The translations under genes were made by a program, and so were the position numbers. From Candidatus Gastranaerophilales bacterium (GTDB taxonomy: Bacteria; Cyanobacteriota; Vampirovibrionia; Gastranaerophilales; Gastranaerophilaceae), in contig CALUWF010000007.1 of assembly GCA_944324405.1 (NCBI GenBank), positions 1-64,000 of the forward strand: a stretch of DNA of 64,000 nt, in the 5' to 3' direction. Below the pieces are notes generated by a model. That model searched no databases, was not told the DNA's origin, and saw only the letters and a list, made by a program, of their open reading frames with translations. Each line of letters starts with the position of its first letter. Positions within the stretch are counted from its first letter, which is position 1. This document shows positions 7,413 through 16,466 of this stretch, piece by piece.

Positions 7413-7994
7413 ATGAACTACAAAATTAAAACAAATAACCTAAATGAGCTTATCGAACTTGCGCAAAAAGGAGATTTGGAAGCGCTGGAAGAGATAATAA
7501 GACGCCAGCAGAAAAATGTTTTCGCAACTCTGTATTACCTTAATGCAAAGCCGGATGAGATTATGGATTTGACACAGGAAATACTGTTTAAAGTGGCAAA
7601 AAACATAAAAAAGCTTAAAAACCCGCGCACTTTTAAATCATGGCTAAATCAAATAATTATAAATCAGTTCTACGACACATTGAGAAAAAAACAAAAATCT
7701 GTCAAAAAAGTTTGTCTTGACAGTCCGGAGGAAAACAAAAAAGAATTTGATATTCCGGATCATGCTTCAAATCCATATCAGAAAGCACTCGATAAAGAAC
7801 TTGAACATGCAATCAAATGCTCAATACACAAACTGCCCGACCCTTTTAAAGCAGCAATAATTATGCGCGAACTGCAAGGCTTAAGTTACGAGGAAATTGC
7901 AAGGGCGACAAATTCGAACATAGGCACGGTAAAATCACGAATTGCACGGGCAAGACTCAAACTGCAAGAATATTTAAAACCCTATATAAGTTAA
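7413..7994 (+). CDS. ECF-type RNA polymerase sigma factor
   Basis: A small two-domain sigma factor of about 193 residues. Region 2 is seen in LTQEILFKVAKNIKKLKNPRTF and the following SWLNQIIINQFYDTLRK. Region 4 is seen in GLSYEEIARATNSNIGTVKSRIARARLKL, a helix-turn-helix for the -35 element. Region 3 is absent, as expected of ECF sigma factors. The gene begins at ATG 7413; a TTG two codons earlier (7407) is possible, and neither has a clear Shine-Dalgarno site. It is followed after 10 bases by an anti-sigma-like gene, so the pair should respond to one signal. The regulon is unknown. Confidence 0.88.
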   Translation: MNYKIKTNNLNELIELAQKGDLEALEEIIRRQQKNVFATLYYLNAKPDEIMDLTQEILFKVAKNIKKLKNPRTFKSWLNQIIINQFYDTLRKKQKSVKKVCLDSPEENKKEFDIPDHASNPYQKALDKELEHAIKCSIHKLPDPFKAAIIMRELQGLSYEEIARATNSNIGTVKSRIARARLKLQEYLKPYIS

Positions 7995-8004
7995 AGGAGA
8001 AAAA

Positions 8005-8478
8005 ATGCTCAAGGGAAACTTGACATGCGAGGATATATCAAGGCTAATTTTACCTTATATTGACGACAAATTAAATCAAAACAAAAGGAACAGAGTTGCG
8101 CTGCATCTTCGTAACTGCCCCTTTTGCATGGAAAAATACAGAATAATAAAATCACTTTTTGACTCAATAAAGCAAAGAAACATACAAAGAGCAAAAAAAT
8201 TTCAACAATACAGACTGCTGAGCGCATATTGTGACAATGAAGTATCGGCAAATACAAAAGAAAATATCGAAGCATCACTTGCGTTATCTTGCGAACTTGT
8301 ACAGAGAACACTCAAAATAAATGCGCTCAGAAAGGTGCTTAATTATACGTTTGAGCAAAAATTCAGCAGTCTGGATCTTAAACTTGAAAAGAAAATAATA
8401 GAAAGACTAAAAAACGATAATTTATTTTACAGAATAAAAAGATTGTTTAAAAATTCAAAAGAGAAAGCAATAAATTAA
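8005..8478 (+). CDS. Zinc-finger (ZAS) anti-sigma factor, apparently soluble
   Basis: A 157-residue protein directly behind the sigma gene, with an AAAGGAG site. It has the zinc-binding anti-sigma signature: His34-x3-Cys38-x2-Cys41 in LHLRNCPFCMEKY. A second stretch near residues 70-95 (LSAYCDNEVSANTKENIEAS) resembles another, degenerate copy of the same fold. No membrane segment follows, so the protein should stay in the cytoplasm, more like redox-sensing ZAS proteins than envelope-stress anti-sigmas. The stop codon shares four bases (TTAA) with that of the convergent gene at 8475. Confidence 0.75.
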   Translation: MLKGNLTCEDISRLILPYIDDKLNQNKRNRVALHLRNCPFCMEKYRIIKSLFDSIKQRNIQRAKKFQQYRLLSAYCDNEVSANTKENIEASLALSCELVQRTLKINALRKVLNYTFEQKFSSLDLKLEKKIIERLKNDNLFYRIKRLFKNSKEKAIN

Positions 8479-8813
8479 TTATGCTCTTGTTCAGTTATTT
8501 CAACAACAACGCCGTTGTCTCTGAGCGCCTGAATAAAGCTGTCAGCAGCCTGTTTCTGGACTGCCTGCGGCACAACTCTTAAAAGTTCAACTGTTTTTGA
8601 TATAACAGGATCTTTGTCATACCAACGGTTTCCGTTATACGGTTTTACCATCTCGTAAAATCTTTCAAGTGCTTCCCTTGAAACCTGCTCTTCTACCTTT
8701 TGAAGAAAAATCTCCGCTTGTGAGCGTAATTCGCTCTGATAATTCTTTAAAAGATTTATAACTTCAATCAACAAAGGATCATAGTCATACCAGCGTTTAT
8801 ATTTGTGAGTCAT
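8475..8813 (-). CDS. Small protein with two RWYDxDP repeats, function unknown
   Basis: A 112-residue protein made of two similar halves. RWYDYDP (7-13) and RWYDKDP (63-69) are each followed by about 30 residues predicted to be helical (LIEVINLLKNYQSELRSQAE against ISKTVELLRVVPQAVQKQAA). No signal peptide or membrane segment. It starts inside the 3' end of murA (17-base overlap), so it is translated from the murA mRNA. The duplication suggests a symmetrical binding module. I know of no described family with this motif. Confidence 0.75.
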   Translation of the reverse strand: MTHKYKRWYDYDPLLIEVINLLKNYQSELRSQAEIFLQKVEEQVSREALERFYEMVKPYNGNRWYDKDPVISKTVELLRVVPQAVQKQAADSFIQALRDNGVVVEITEQEHN

Positions 8814-10116
8814 TTATACCTCCCGCCGTCTTTAGCGCATTTGCATCTTCGCTGACTCTCGAAACACAAACACCAAGACCCTTTAATTTTTCCGTAAATT
8901 TTTCATAGCCTCTGTCTATGTGGTGAAGCCCATGGATTTCGCTTTCGCCGCGCGCCATAATCGCAGCCACAACAAGAGCAGCACCTGCGCGTAAATCCGG
9001 AGCGGTAACCGAAGTCCCGACAAGACATTCCACTCCCTTAATTATCGCATGGTTTTTGCTCTGTTTAATATTTGCACCCATTTTCCACAGCTCTGCAATG
9101 TGCATAAACCTGTTTTCATACAGACTCTCCGTTACAACGCTTATCCCGTTTGAGGTGGATAAAAGGGCCATTGCAAGAGCTTGCAAGTCAGTAGGGAAGC
9201 CCGGATACGGCTGGGTGATAAAATTCATCGGCAGAAGCCTTGAAGAAGAAGACACCTCCATTACATTAGGTTCAATAAGCTTTATTTTTGCGCCCATCTC
9301 CAGCAATTTACCCGTAAAGATCGTAAGATGGTTGGGGAATACATTTTTGATTATTCCATGACCCCTTGAAGCAATAATTGCACTCATATAAGTGCCGGCT
9401 TCAATTCTGTCTGATATTGTAGTATATTCAACACCGTGCAGGTCTTCCTGCTTTACTCCGCATATAGATATTTCATTTGTGCCCGCACCTTCAATTTGGG
9501 CTCCCATTGCTTTTAAAAAGTTTGCAAGGTCGACAATTTCCGGCTCCTGTGCAGCATTTTGAATACGAGTTGTGCCTTGTGCCAAAACGGCCGCAAGCAT
9601 AATATTTTCCGTTGCGCCGACAGATGGAATATCAAGACATATATCAGCGCCGACAAGTTCAAGCGCTTTTGCATGTACATATCCTTGTTCAATTTTACAT
9701 TTTGCGCCCAACGCTTCAAGGCCTTTTATATGAAAATTAACACGCCTTTCGCCGATTTTACAGCCGCCGGGAAGTGCAACCCTTGCCTCTTTTATTCTGC
9801 CCGTAAGTGCACCTAAAACTACAAAAGAGGCGCGCATTTTGCTTACAAATTTATCTGAAGCAACAAAGCTTGTAAGATTAGACGCATCAATTTCCACAAA
9901 TTTATTTGCTTTATCATAAGTACATTTTGCACCGAGGCATTCAAGCACATCTAGCATAATTTCAACGTCGGTAAGCTCCGGCACATTGTGGATTTTAGAA
10001 ACATCGGAGGCAAGCAGTGCAGCCGCCATAAGTTTCAGCACGGCATTTTTTGCCCCGCTGATACTAACTTCGCCCTCCAAGGGACGCGAGCCGCTTATTA
10101 TTAGTTTGTCGCTCAA
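8797..10116 (-). CDS. murA: UDP-N-acetylglucosamine 1-carboxyvinyltransferase
   Basis: The 439-residue enzyme that transfers enolpyruvate from PEP to UDP-GlcNAc, the first committed step of peptidoglycan synthesis. It carries the substrate lysine in SGAKNAVLKL (Lys23) and the fosfomycin-reactive cysteine in LPGGCKIGER (Cys119), so it should be fosfomycin-sensitive in principle. The start is TTG at 10116 behind GGAGG; no nearby ATG competes. It lies 64 bases downstream of murE in the same direction and overlaps the next gene by 17 bases. Confidence 0.96.
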   Translation of the reverse strand: MSDKLIISGSRPLEGEVSISGAKNAVLKLMAAALLASDVSKIHNVPELTDVEIMLDVLECLGAKCTYDKANKFVEIDASNLTSFVASDKFVSKMRASFVVLGALTGRIKEARVALPGGCKIGERRVNFHIKGLEALGAKCKIEQGYVHAKALELVGADICLDIPSVGATENIMLAAVLAQGTTRIQNAAQEPEIVDLANFLKAMGAQIEGAGTNEISICGVKQEDLHGVEYTTISDRIEAGTYMSAIIASRGHGIIKNVFPNHLTIFTGKLLEMGAKIKLIEPNVMEVSSSSRLLPMNFITQPYPGFPTDLQALAMALLSTSNGISVVTESLYENRFMHIAELWKMGANIKQSKNHAIIKGVECLVGTSVTAPDLRAGAALVVAAIMARGESEIHGLHHIDRGYEKFTEKLKGLGVCVSRVSEDANALKTAGGINDSQI

Positions 10117-10180
10117 GCTTCCTCCATTTCAACTTTTATTCTAATACAAGAATAAAAGTTTGAAAATACTTTTTTGTATT

Positions 10181-11647
10181 TTAGTGCTCGACACCAAAAA
10201 CTTTGGCGACTTCTTCCCTGTCATCAAAATGTATAGTGCGGTCTTTAAGGATTTGATAGTCCTCATGTCCCTTGCCCGCAACAATTACAACATCTTTTTT
10301 ATCGGCAAGATTTTTTAACATTTTAATTGCTTCCGCTCTGTCGGGCTCCACAAAAACGGTTTTCGGATTGATGAGTTTAAGCCCGGATAAAATATCGGTG
10401 ATAATCTGCTGAGGATCTTCAGAGCGCGGATTATCCGATGTTACAATTATTTTATCACTTAGAGATTGTGCAATTTTACCCATTTTTGGTCGTTTTGTGG
10501 CATCCCTGTCCCCGCCGCAGCCAAAAAGACAAATTAAGCTGCCGTCTTTTGGTGTGAGTTCTCTTGCTGCGCGCAAAATGTTTTCAAGGCCGTCTGGGGT
10601 ATGAGCATAGTCAACAATTACAAGAGGACTTGTGCATACAATTTCAAATCGGCCCGCAACGCTTTTGGTCTTTTCAAGGGCATCTTTTGCAACTTGAAGT
10701 GCTATAGAGTTTTTAAGCGCACAGCCAATAGCAGCAAGAGCATTGTAGACGCTAAACATACCATTTAACATTAATTTTATGTTTGTTGTTTCATCTTTAT
10801 AAACACAGTTGAAGCTGACGCCTGAAGAGGTGAATTCAATATCCTGCGCCATTAAGTCCGATTTATTTTTAATACCGTAAGTAAGCACCTCAACACCCTC
10901 AGGCACTTTTTCAATAAGCCTTTTTGCGTATTTATCATCGTTATTAATAACCGCGTAAGAACCCTCTTCAAGTCCTTCAAAGAGTTTAGCCTTTGCGTTA
11001 AAGTAATTATCCATTGTAACGTGAAAATCAAGGTGATCTTGCGTTAAATTTGTAAATACTGCACCTTGAAACTTGCATTTTCTAACTCTGTGCTGTTCCA
11101 AAGAATGAGAACTAACCTCTGTTACGACATTTAAAATATCGGATTTTAATATTTTTTGCAGGGTATGCTGCAACTCCGGAGCCTGCGGGGTCGTGTGTTT
11201 CGCTTCAAGGTATTCGCTTTTTGAAGACAACTTATAGCCCAATGTGCCGATAAGTGCGCATTTTTTGTTATCTTGTTCAAAAATTTTCTGAATTAAGTGA
11301 GTAACGGTAGTTTTTCCGTTTGTACCCGTAACACCTATTAAATTAAGTTCTCGCGACGGGTTATGATAAAAGCATGCAGAAAGGTCTGCAATTTTTTCCT
11401 GAGTTGATTTTACAATAAGCTGCGGTATTTCAATATTTAAAGGTTTTTCACACATAAGAGCAACCGCGCCTTTTTCAAATGCCATCTGTGCAAAATCATG
11501 TCCGTCAACATGTTCACCTTTTAAACATACAAAAATTTCATGCGAATTTATAGTATTTGAATTATAAGATATTCCAAGAATATCAACGTCTTTAAAATTT
11601 AAAACTTCGTCAGGGTTAATTTCCTTTATTATTTTACTTAATTCCAT
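10181..11647 (-). CDS. murE: UDP-MurNAc-tripeptide synthetase (meso-DAP adding)
   Basis: A 488-residue Mur ligase. The ATP loop is GVTGTNGKTTVTHL. The motif SDNPRSEDP near residue 400 contains DNPR, the signature for adding meso-diaminopimelate rather than lysine, so the organism has DAP-type peptidoglycan. Other Mur landmarks are VTEVSSHSLEQHR and VIVDYAHTPDGLEN. The start is ATG behind GAGG. It is 40 bases downstream of the ftsI-like gene, so the order is ftsL-ftsI-murE as in classical dcw clusters. Confidence 0.95.
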   Translation of the reverse strand: MELSKIIKEINPDEVLNFKDVDILGISYNSNTINSHEIFVCLKGEHVDGHDFAQMAFEKGAVALMCEKPLNIEIPQLIVKSTQEKIADLSACFYHNPSRELNLIGVTGTNGKTTVTHLIQKIFEQDNKKCALIGTLGYKLSSKSEYLEAKHTTPQAPELQHTLQKILKSDILNVVTEVSSHSLEQHRVRKCKFQGAVFTNLTQDHLDFHVTMDNYFNAKAKLFEGLEEGSYAVINNDDKYAKRLIEKVPEGVEVLTYGIKNKSDLMAQDIEFTSSGVSFNCVYKDETTNIKLMLNGMFSVYNALAAIGCALKNSIALQVAKDALEKTKSVAGRFEIVCTSPLVIVDYAHTPDGLENILRAARELTPKDGSLICLFGCGGDRDATKRPKMGKIAQSLSDKIIVTSDNPRSEDPQQIITDILSGLKLINPKTVFVEPDRAEAIKMLKNLADKKDVVIVAGKGHEDYQILKDRTIHFDDREEVAKVFGVEH

Positions 11648-11687
11648 AATTTCCTCTTTAAATTGGTGTATGACAAATATTTTACTC

Positions 11688-13406
11688 TTAAATGGTACTT
11701 TTGTTAACAGTTTTTTTCTTGTCCGGATTAAGATTCATTATTTTTACGAGTTCTGTTGTAATATCTTTAAATATAGGAGCAGCAACGGTAGAACCCCAGA
11801 TAGCTTCACCATTTGGACTGTCGACTACGACATAGACAAGAATTTTAGGATCGGTCGCAGGCAAAAAACCAACAATTGAAGTATAGAGCTTGTTTGAATA
11901 TCCGGCTCCGTTATCAAGCGGACGGCGCGAAGTACCAGTTTTTGCCGCGATATAGTACTCATCCATTTTAACCGTGCTCTTGCCGTTTTCAAGAGCCTGT
12001 ACAAGAAGCCAGGTTAAATCACGGGCAGATTGCTCACTCATGACCCTGCGCTTAATTACCTTCTGCTCAAGGATTTCGGGGGAATATTTTATTACATGCG
12101 GTGTAATCCAGACGCCGTCATTTGCAATTGCGGCTACAGCCGATGCCATTTGGATTGCCGTAACGGACGCGCCGTATCCATAGCCCATAGCGCCATGAGT
12201 TGCAACATCCCAGCTTTTTGGCAAGGGGAGAATACCTGAAGATTCACCGGGCAAATCAATTCCCGTTGTTTCGCCAAAGTTAAATGTCTTCAGAGTGTCG
12301 TAAAATTCCTGCGGACTCATCATTTGAGAAACTTTAGCACTTGCCACATTGCTCGAATGTTCAAAAAGATAAACTAAATCGATAAGTCCGGGGTTTTTAT
12401 TTCGATCATAGTCGTAATTTTTTATTTCCCACCAGCCGATTTTCATTTTACCGGTATCCAGAATTCTTGTATTTTTGTCAACCTTGCCGTTAACCATGGC
12501 GGAAGCTACCGTTATTACCTTAAAAGTAGAGCCAGGCGGGTATACATCCGTTATTGCCCAATTCTTCATCTCATTCATGGAATACTTTTGATAATTATTT
12601 GGGTCATAATAAGGGTAAGCGGCAAGTGCCAGTATTTCACCGGTTTTAGGATCAAGCACAATCACGGCACCGCGAAGTGCCTTTGTTTTTTGAACTGTTT
12701 TATTTAAATATTTCTCGCATATATGCTGCGCTGCGGAATCAAGAGTAAGAGTAAGAGTTTTTCCTTTTATGGGTGCTGCTATATCCTCGGGATTGGTATT
12801 AAAATTGTAAATAACATCTCCATTTGGAGTTTTTTCATAACTAATGTTTTTATCAAAATATTCAAGATAATCTTTTGCAACATATTCAATTCCGCCCGCA
12901 ACATCGGCATCTGAATTGTAATAGCCGAGAACATGTGAAGCAAGGGTGCCTTGCGGGTAGACCCTTTTGTTTTTAACTTCAAGCGAAAGTTCACGCAGCC
13001 GCTTTGCTTTTATTGCTTCCGCGGTTTTTCTGTCCAGAGTTTTTTTAATCAAAATAACACTTTCATCTTTTGCAAGTGTTTTTGAAAGAGAAGAAACCGG
13101 AATATTAACAAGGGGTGAAAGTATCCGGGCCAACTCATCGGGAGTGTGGTCGTAATACATCGGATGTGCATAAAGATTAAATGAAGTATTATCAGAGGCG
13201 AGTTTAAAACCGTTTCTGTCAAGGATTTCTCCCCTTAAAACAAAAAGTTTTGAAGAGCGCTGCTTCTTTGCACGGTCACGGTAGTGCCTAATGTCCATAA
13301 CCTGAATAAGAAAAAGATAAGCAAGAAGTATTGCAATAAAGGTGCTAAAGCCAAATTGCAGACAGCCTATCCTCTTTTCAAATTTTTTATACCTGTCTTT
13401 ACTCAT
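11688..13406 (-). CDS. ftsI: Class B penicillin-binding protein (FtsI/PBP3-like transpeptidase)
   Basis: A 572-residue inner-membrane transpeptidase. One membrane segment near residues 15-35 is followed by a PBP dimerisation domain. The active-site motifs are STFK (PPGSTFKVITVA), SSN (HSSNVASAKV) and KTG (AAKTGTSRRP). It crosslinks septal peptidoglycan in the periplasm. FtsI rather than the elongation PBP2 is inferred from its place right after rsmH and the ftsL-like gene. The start ATG lies 6 bases beyond the end of the ftsL-like gene. Confidence 0.92.
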   Translation of the reverse strand: MSKDRYKKFEKRIGCLQFGFSTFIAILLAYLFLIQVMDIRHYRDRAKKQRSSKLFVLRGEILDRNGFKLASDNTSFNLYAHPMYYDHTPDELARILSPLVNIPVSSLSKTLAKDESVILIKKTLDRKTAEAIKAKRLRELSLEVKNKRVYPQGTLASHVLGYYNSDADVAGGIEYVAKDYLEYFDKNISYEKTPNGDVIYNFNTNPEDIAAPIKGKTLTLTLDSAAQHICEKYLNKTVQKTKALRGAVIVLDPKTGEILALAAYPYYDPNNYQKYSMNEMKNWAITDVYPPGSTFKVITVASAMVNGKVDKNTRILDTGKMKIGWWEIKNYDYDRNKNPGLIDLVYLFEHSSNVASAKVSQMMSPQEFYDTLKTFNFGETTGIDLPGESSGILPLPKSWDVATHGAMGYGYGASVTAIQMASAVAAIANDGVWITPHVIKYSPEILEQKVIKRRVMSEQSARDLTWLLVQALENGKSTVKMDEYYIAAKTGTSRRPLDNGAGYSNKLYTSIVGFLPATDPKILVYVVVDSPNGEAIWGSTVAAPIFKDITTELVKIMNLNPDKKKTVNKSTI

Positions 13407-13412
13407 AAAGCA

Positions 13413-13940
13413 CTAATAGCCCATAGACCAGGCATTTTTCTGATTATTGTCGCGGTTTTCAAAATTAACACTCGGAATTTGAGCCGCCGATAATTCCACA
13501 ACTTTTGTCGCTCTTTGCAAAATATTTGATTTTGCAACTGCCATATCTACATTGTAATAAGATTGCAGATTGTCAAGCTTATTTTGCAAGTCCTCATTTT
13601 CATAGTTAAGCGCAAGTGTTTCTTTCCTGATTTGATTAAGCGAAACCTCGCCCATAGTAACAAAATAATAGCTTACAAGGCAAACCATAACAAGAAAGCC
13701 TAAAAGAGCGCATAAAAATGTGTTAACACGCGCGACTGCAAGCTCCTTATAAGATTTTTCCTTCACAAAATACCCGCTTATAATTTGATTTCCTTGATTT
13801 CTTCGGTAAGCACCCATGCCAAGCGTCAAATTTGAATCAATTGGAGGCACCTGTCTTTTTTGAACCCTGTGAAGCTGGGCTTGATGTGTATTATTTTTTT
13901 TATTATTTTTGTTGTTTTTATTAAAAGAAAGCGAACTCAA
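13413..13940 (-). CDS. ftsL: FtsL-like bitopic cell-division protein
   Basis: A 175-residue protein with an Asn/Lys-rich cytoplasmic tail, one membrane segment at about residues 76-98 (LCALLGFLVMVCLVSYYFV), and a heptad-like periplasmic region (LNQIRKETLALNYENEDLQNK, cut here in part) that can form a coiled coil. FtsL is poorly conserved in sequence, so the call rests on topology and position between rsmH and ftsI. FtsL partners FtsB and FtsQ (ftsQ is at 61905) to activate septal synthesis. The cytoplasmic tail of about 75 residues is long for FtsL. Confidence 0.72.
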   Translation of the reverse strand: MSSLSFNKNNKNNKKNNTHQAQLHRVQKRQVPPIDSNLTLGMGAYRRNQGNQIISGYFVKEKSYKELAVARVNTFLCALLGFLVMVCLVSYYFVTMGEVSLNQIRKETLALNYENEDLQNKLDNLQSYYNVDMAVAKSNILQRATKVVELSAAQIPSVNFENRDNNQKNAWSMGY

Positions 13941-13957
13941 GATATCTCTCCTGCAAT

Positions 13958-14881
13958 TTAAACTCGTCTTGCAATTCTAAGCTTTGCGCTCCTCGAAGGA
14001 GGATTAAGCTTAATTTCATCCTCTGATGCACAAATTGGCTTTTTATTAACCAATTCTACCAACTTTCCTTCACATCTGCAAACAGGGATACTTTTATCAC
14101 ATCTGCAATTCAGCGAAAAATTTTTAAGTATAGTTTTTGCCAGTCTGTCTTCCAGAGAATGGAAAGTTATTACACTTATTATAGCACCTGAGTCCAATAA
14201 TGTAACCACTTCTTTCAATGATTTTTCAAAATTTAACAACTCGCCGTTTACCTCAATTCTAATTGCCTGAAAAACCCTTGTGGCACAGTGTGTTTTAGTA
14301 TTTATCTTTGGGGTGGATTTTTTAATAATATCAACGAGCTCCAAAGTTGTATTAATGGGGCGCGAATTTACAATTGCACGCGCAATTCTTTTAGAATAAT
14401 GCTCTTCGCCGTATTTTGAAAAAATTTCAACAAGCTCATCTTCTTTATATTTATTTACAACATCCCATGCACTTATTCTTGAATTTTTATCAAAGCGCAT
14501 ATCTAAGGGCGAATCTTTTAAGAAACTAAAACCCCGCGTATCACTTGTCAGTTGGTGATAAGAGGCGCCAAGGTCGTATATTATTCCGCCTGTTATCTTT
14601 TCAATGCCGAGTTTTTCAAGGTTTTCTTTTATGTTTGTATAGCTGTCATGGACTATTGTAAGATTTTTATATCCTCCAAGGCGTTCTTTGGACGCTTCAA
14701 TCGCATCTTTATCAACATCAAAAGAAATTAGTCTTCCATTTTTTGAAATCTTTTTTAAAATAAGTCTGCTGTGTCCGCCGCCGCCAAGGGTTGCGTCAAC
14801 AAAAATTTTATCCGAATTATCACAGTTAAGCGCATTAACTGCTTCATTCAACATAACGGGAAAATGATTAAAATCTTTCAT
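13958..14881 (-). CDS. rsmH: 16S rRNA (cytosine-1402-N4)-methyltransferase
   Basis: An SAM-dependent methyltransferase of about 307 residues that modifies C1402 in the ribosomal P site. It shows the N-terminal FPVMLNEAV, the SAM loop VDATLGGGGHS, GIIYDLGASYHQLTS and the C-terminal HSLEDRLAK and NPPSRSAKLRIARR. I place the start at ATG 14881, matching the usual HxPVML start; a GTG at 14896 overlapping the upstream stop by one base would add five residues. It opens the rsmH-ftsL-ftsI-murE block. Confidence 0.94.
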   Translation of the reverse strand: MKDFNHFPVMLNEAVNALNCDNSDKIFVDATLGGGGHSRLILKKISKNGRLISFDVDKDAIEASKERLGGYKNLTIVHDSYTNIKENLEKLGIEKITGGIIYDLGASYHQLTSDTRGFSFLKDSPLDMRFDKNSRISAWDVVNKYKEDELVEIFSKYGEEHYSKRIARAIVNSRPINTTLELVDIIKKSTPKINTKTHCATRVFQAIRIEVNGELLNFEKSLKEVVTLLDSGAIISVITFHSLEDRLAKTILKNFSLNCRCDKSIPVCRCEGKLVELVNKKPICASEDEIKLNPPSRSAKLRIARRV

Positions 14882-14895
14882 AAGAAAATTATACA

Positions 14896-15588
14896 CTAAT
14901 CAAAAAATCTGTAGTAAAAAAGTGTAAAAATTGCTTGCAGCGCATCTTTTGCACCTACTTTTTTCCCTTCTTTATATTTTCTGGCATTATAAGAAACAGG
15001 TACTTCTTTTAATCTTAATTTATTTTTTACGATTTTTGCCGTAATTTCGGGTTCAAATTCAAATTTTTTAGCCTTTATCTCAAAATCTTTAATGCATTCT
15101 CGCTTAAATGCCTTGTAGCAGGTTTCCATATCGGTTAATTTTGTACCGTAGAGAATATTTGTAAGGGCCGTTAAAAATTTATTTGCAAAAAGACTCAAAA
15201 ACATAAAAGATTTTTTGCAAGAATTGTCTTTTAGTCTTGAACCGTACACAACATCCGCTTCATCGTTAATTAAAAGCGGCAGAAGTCTTGAATAGTCGTT
15301 TGGATTATACTCTAAATCCGCATCCTGAATAACGACAATATCCGCACTTGCATTTTTAATACCTGTTGCAACGGCGGCACCTTTTCCAAGGTTTTTTTCA
15401 TGCGATATTACCGTATGATTTTTATATTTTGATAAAATTTTACTTGAATTATCGCAAGATGCATCATCAACAAAAATAATTCTTTTTTCAAGAAAGCAGA
15501 ATTCGGCCTCCTCGAGCCTTTTAATAACCGCTTCAAGGGTTTTTTCCTCGTTGTATACGGGCACTATTATGTCAATTGATTTTAACAT
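14896..15588 (-). CDS. Family 2 glycosyltransferase (dolichol/undecaprenyl-phosphate type)
   Basis: A 230-residue GT2 enzyme: IIVPVYNEEKTLEAVIKRL, FVDDASCDNSSKIL, EKNLGKGAAVATGIKNA and the DxD-containing VIQDADLEYNP. It most resembles single-domain transferases that load a sugar on a polyprenyl phosphate carrier. It has no membrane segments of the kind fused to some DPM1-like enzymes. It sits directly upstream of rsmH, overlapping its possible GTG start by one base. Sugar and acceptor are unknown. Confidence 0.82.
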   Translation of the reverse strand: MLKSIDIIVPVYNEEKTLEAVIKRLEEAEFCFLEKRIIFVDDASCDNSSKILSKYKNHTVISHEKNLGKGAAVATGIKNASADIVVIQDADLEYNPNDYSRLLPLLINDEADVVYGSRLKDNSCKKSFMFLSLFANKFLTALTNILYGTKLTDMETCYKAFKRECIKDFEIKAKKFEFEPEITAKIVKNKLRLKEVPVSYNARKYKEGKKVGAKDALQAIFTLFYYRFFD

Positions 15589-15627
15589 AAGAAAATATTA
15601 ACAAATTTTGAAAAATTTGTCAGATTA

Positions 15628-16086
15628 TTAAAATTTTTGAATTGCTTGCACAGGGCCCGATGAAATCTCCCTGCCGTCTTGATATAAAAAAATCCCGCTG
15701 TAAATGTAAATAACGGCAGCGCTTATGTCGCCTCTTTCAAGGTTATTAATGTTAATCAGGGCAACAAGAGCACTTTTGCCTTTTTTTTGAAAAGAACAGG
15801 TAATTTTATAGCTGCCTGATGAACCGTCGATGGTATAATTCTCGTTTGCAAGATTGAGCAGACCGGCACTTTTTTTAAAAGCGTTTAAAGCAGAATTAAC
15901 AATTTGCGATTCGGTTTTTGTATTTTGTGCTTCAATTTGCATATTTGCAACTATTTCATTTGCAATATTTGAAACGCTGTGCCTTGCACGCCAGTATAGC
16001 GAAAGCTCAATAATAGAAAGAAATATTGACATTATGACAAGAAAAACAAAAGCAAATTCAATAACATTTTGGGCATATTTTTTCAT
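15628..16086 (-). CDS. TadE-like pilus-assembly or pseudopilin protein
   Basis: A 152-residue protein starting MKKYAQNVIEFAFVFLVIMSIFLSI, the TadE pattern: a short basic N-terminus, a Glu, then one membrane helix, with the remainder outside. TadE proteins accompany Flp/Tad pili, but no tadA, tadB, tadC or secretin gene lies in the window. The start overlaps the upstream gene by four bases, making it the last gene of a small operon. A role in a remote Tad system or another envelope function are both possible. Confidence 0.7.
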   Translation of the reverse strand: MKKYAQNVIEFAFVFLVIMSIFLSIIELSLYWRARHSVSNIANEIVANMQIEAQNTKTESQIVNSALNAFKKSAGLLNLANENYTIDGSSGSYKITCSFQKKGKSALVALININNLERGDISAAVIYIYSGIFLYQDGREISSGPVQAIQKF

Positions 16087-16466
16087 AAATTTATCATTTT
16101 CTTTAAACGCTTAAATACTGTTTTTCTGTCGATATTCGGATAAATAAGAGATTCTTTATGATATTTGTTGTACTCTTCAATAATATTGTAAGGAAGTGCG
16201 CTGCCGTCCGAGAGAATATTTGCAATATCTTCAAGGTAAGCGTCCTGTTCATCACGATATAGGACATCGCTGTTTCTTAAATCTTCATCGGCCTCAAAGT
16301 GCACAAGGGCATGGAATGCGGCGTTAAGGGTTGGATCCGCAAGATTTCTCGGATAATCCTTAAGTGCGTCAAGAACGCTCATTTTTTGTGTAAGAACATT
16401 CAAAATAAGCGACGAAACTTTCTTTCTATCCTTAATATATTGAGCATCTATGTTTGAATTTTGCAT
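16083..16466 (-). CDS. Conserved-looking protein of unknown function
   Basis: A 127-residue, probably all-helical, soluble protein with no motif I recognise. It contains LADPTLNAAFHALVHFEADEDL, which recalls helical repeat proteins, and a basic C-terminus (RKTVFKRLKKMINL). It begins one base after the BlaI-like stop and overlaps the TadE-like start by four bases, so it is translationally coupled to both. A link between the regulator and the TadE protein is a reasonable guess but unsupported. Confidence 0.65.
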   Translation of the reverse strand: MQNSNIDAQYIKDRKKVSSLILNVLTQKMSVLDALKDYPRNLADPTLNAAFHALVHFEADEDLRNSDVLYRDEQDAYLEDIANILSDGSALPYNIIEEYNKYHKESLIYPNIDRKTVFKRLKKMINL

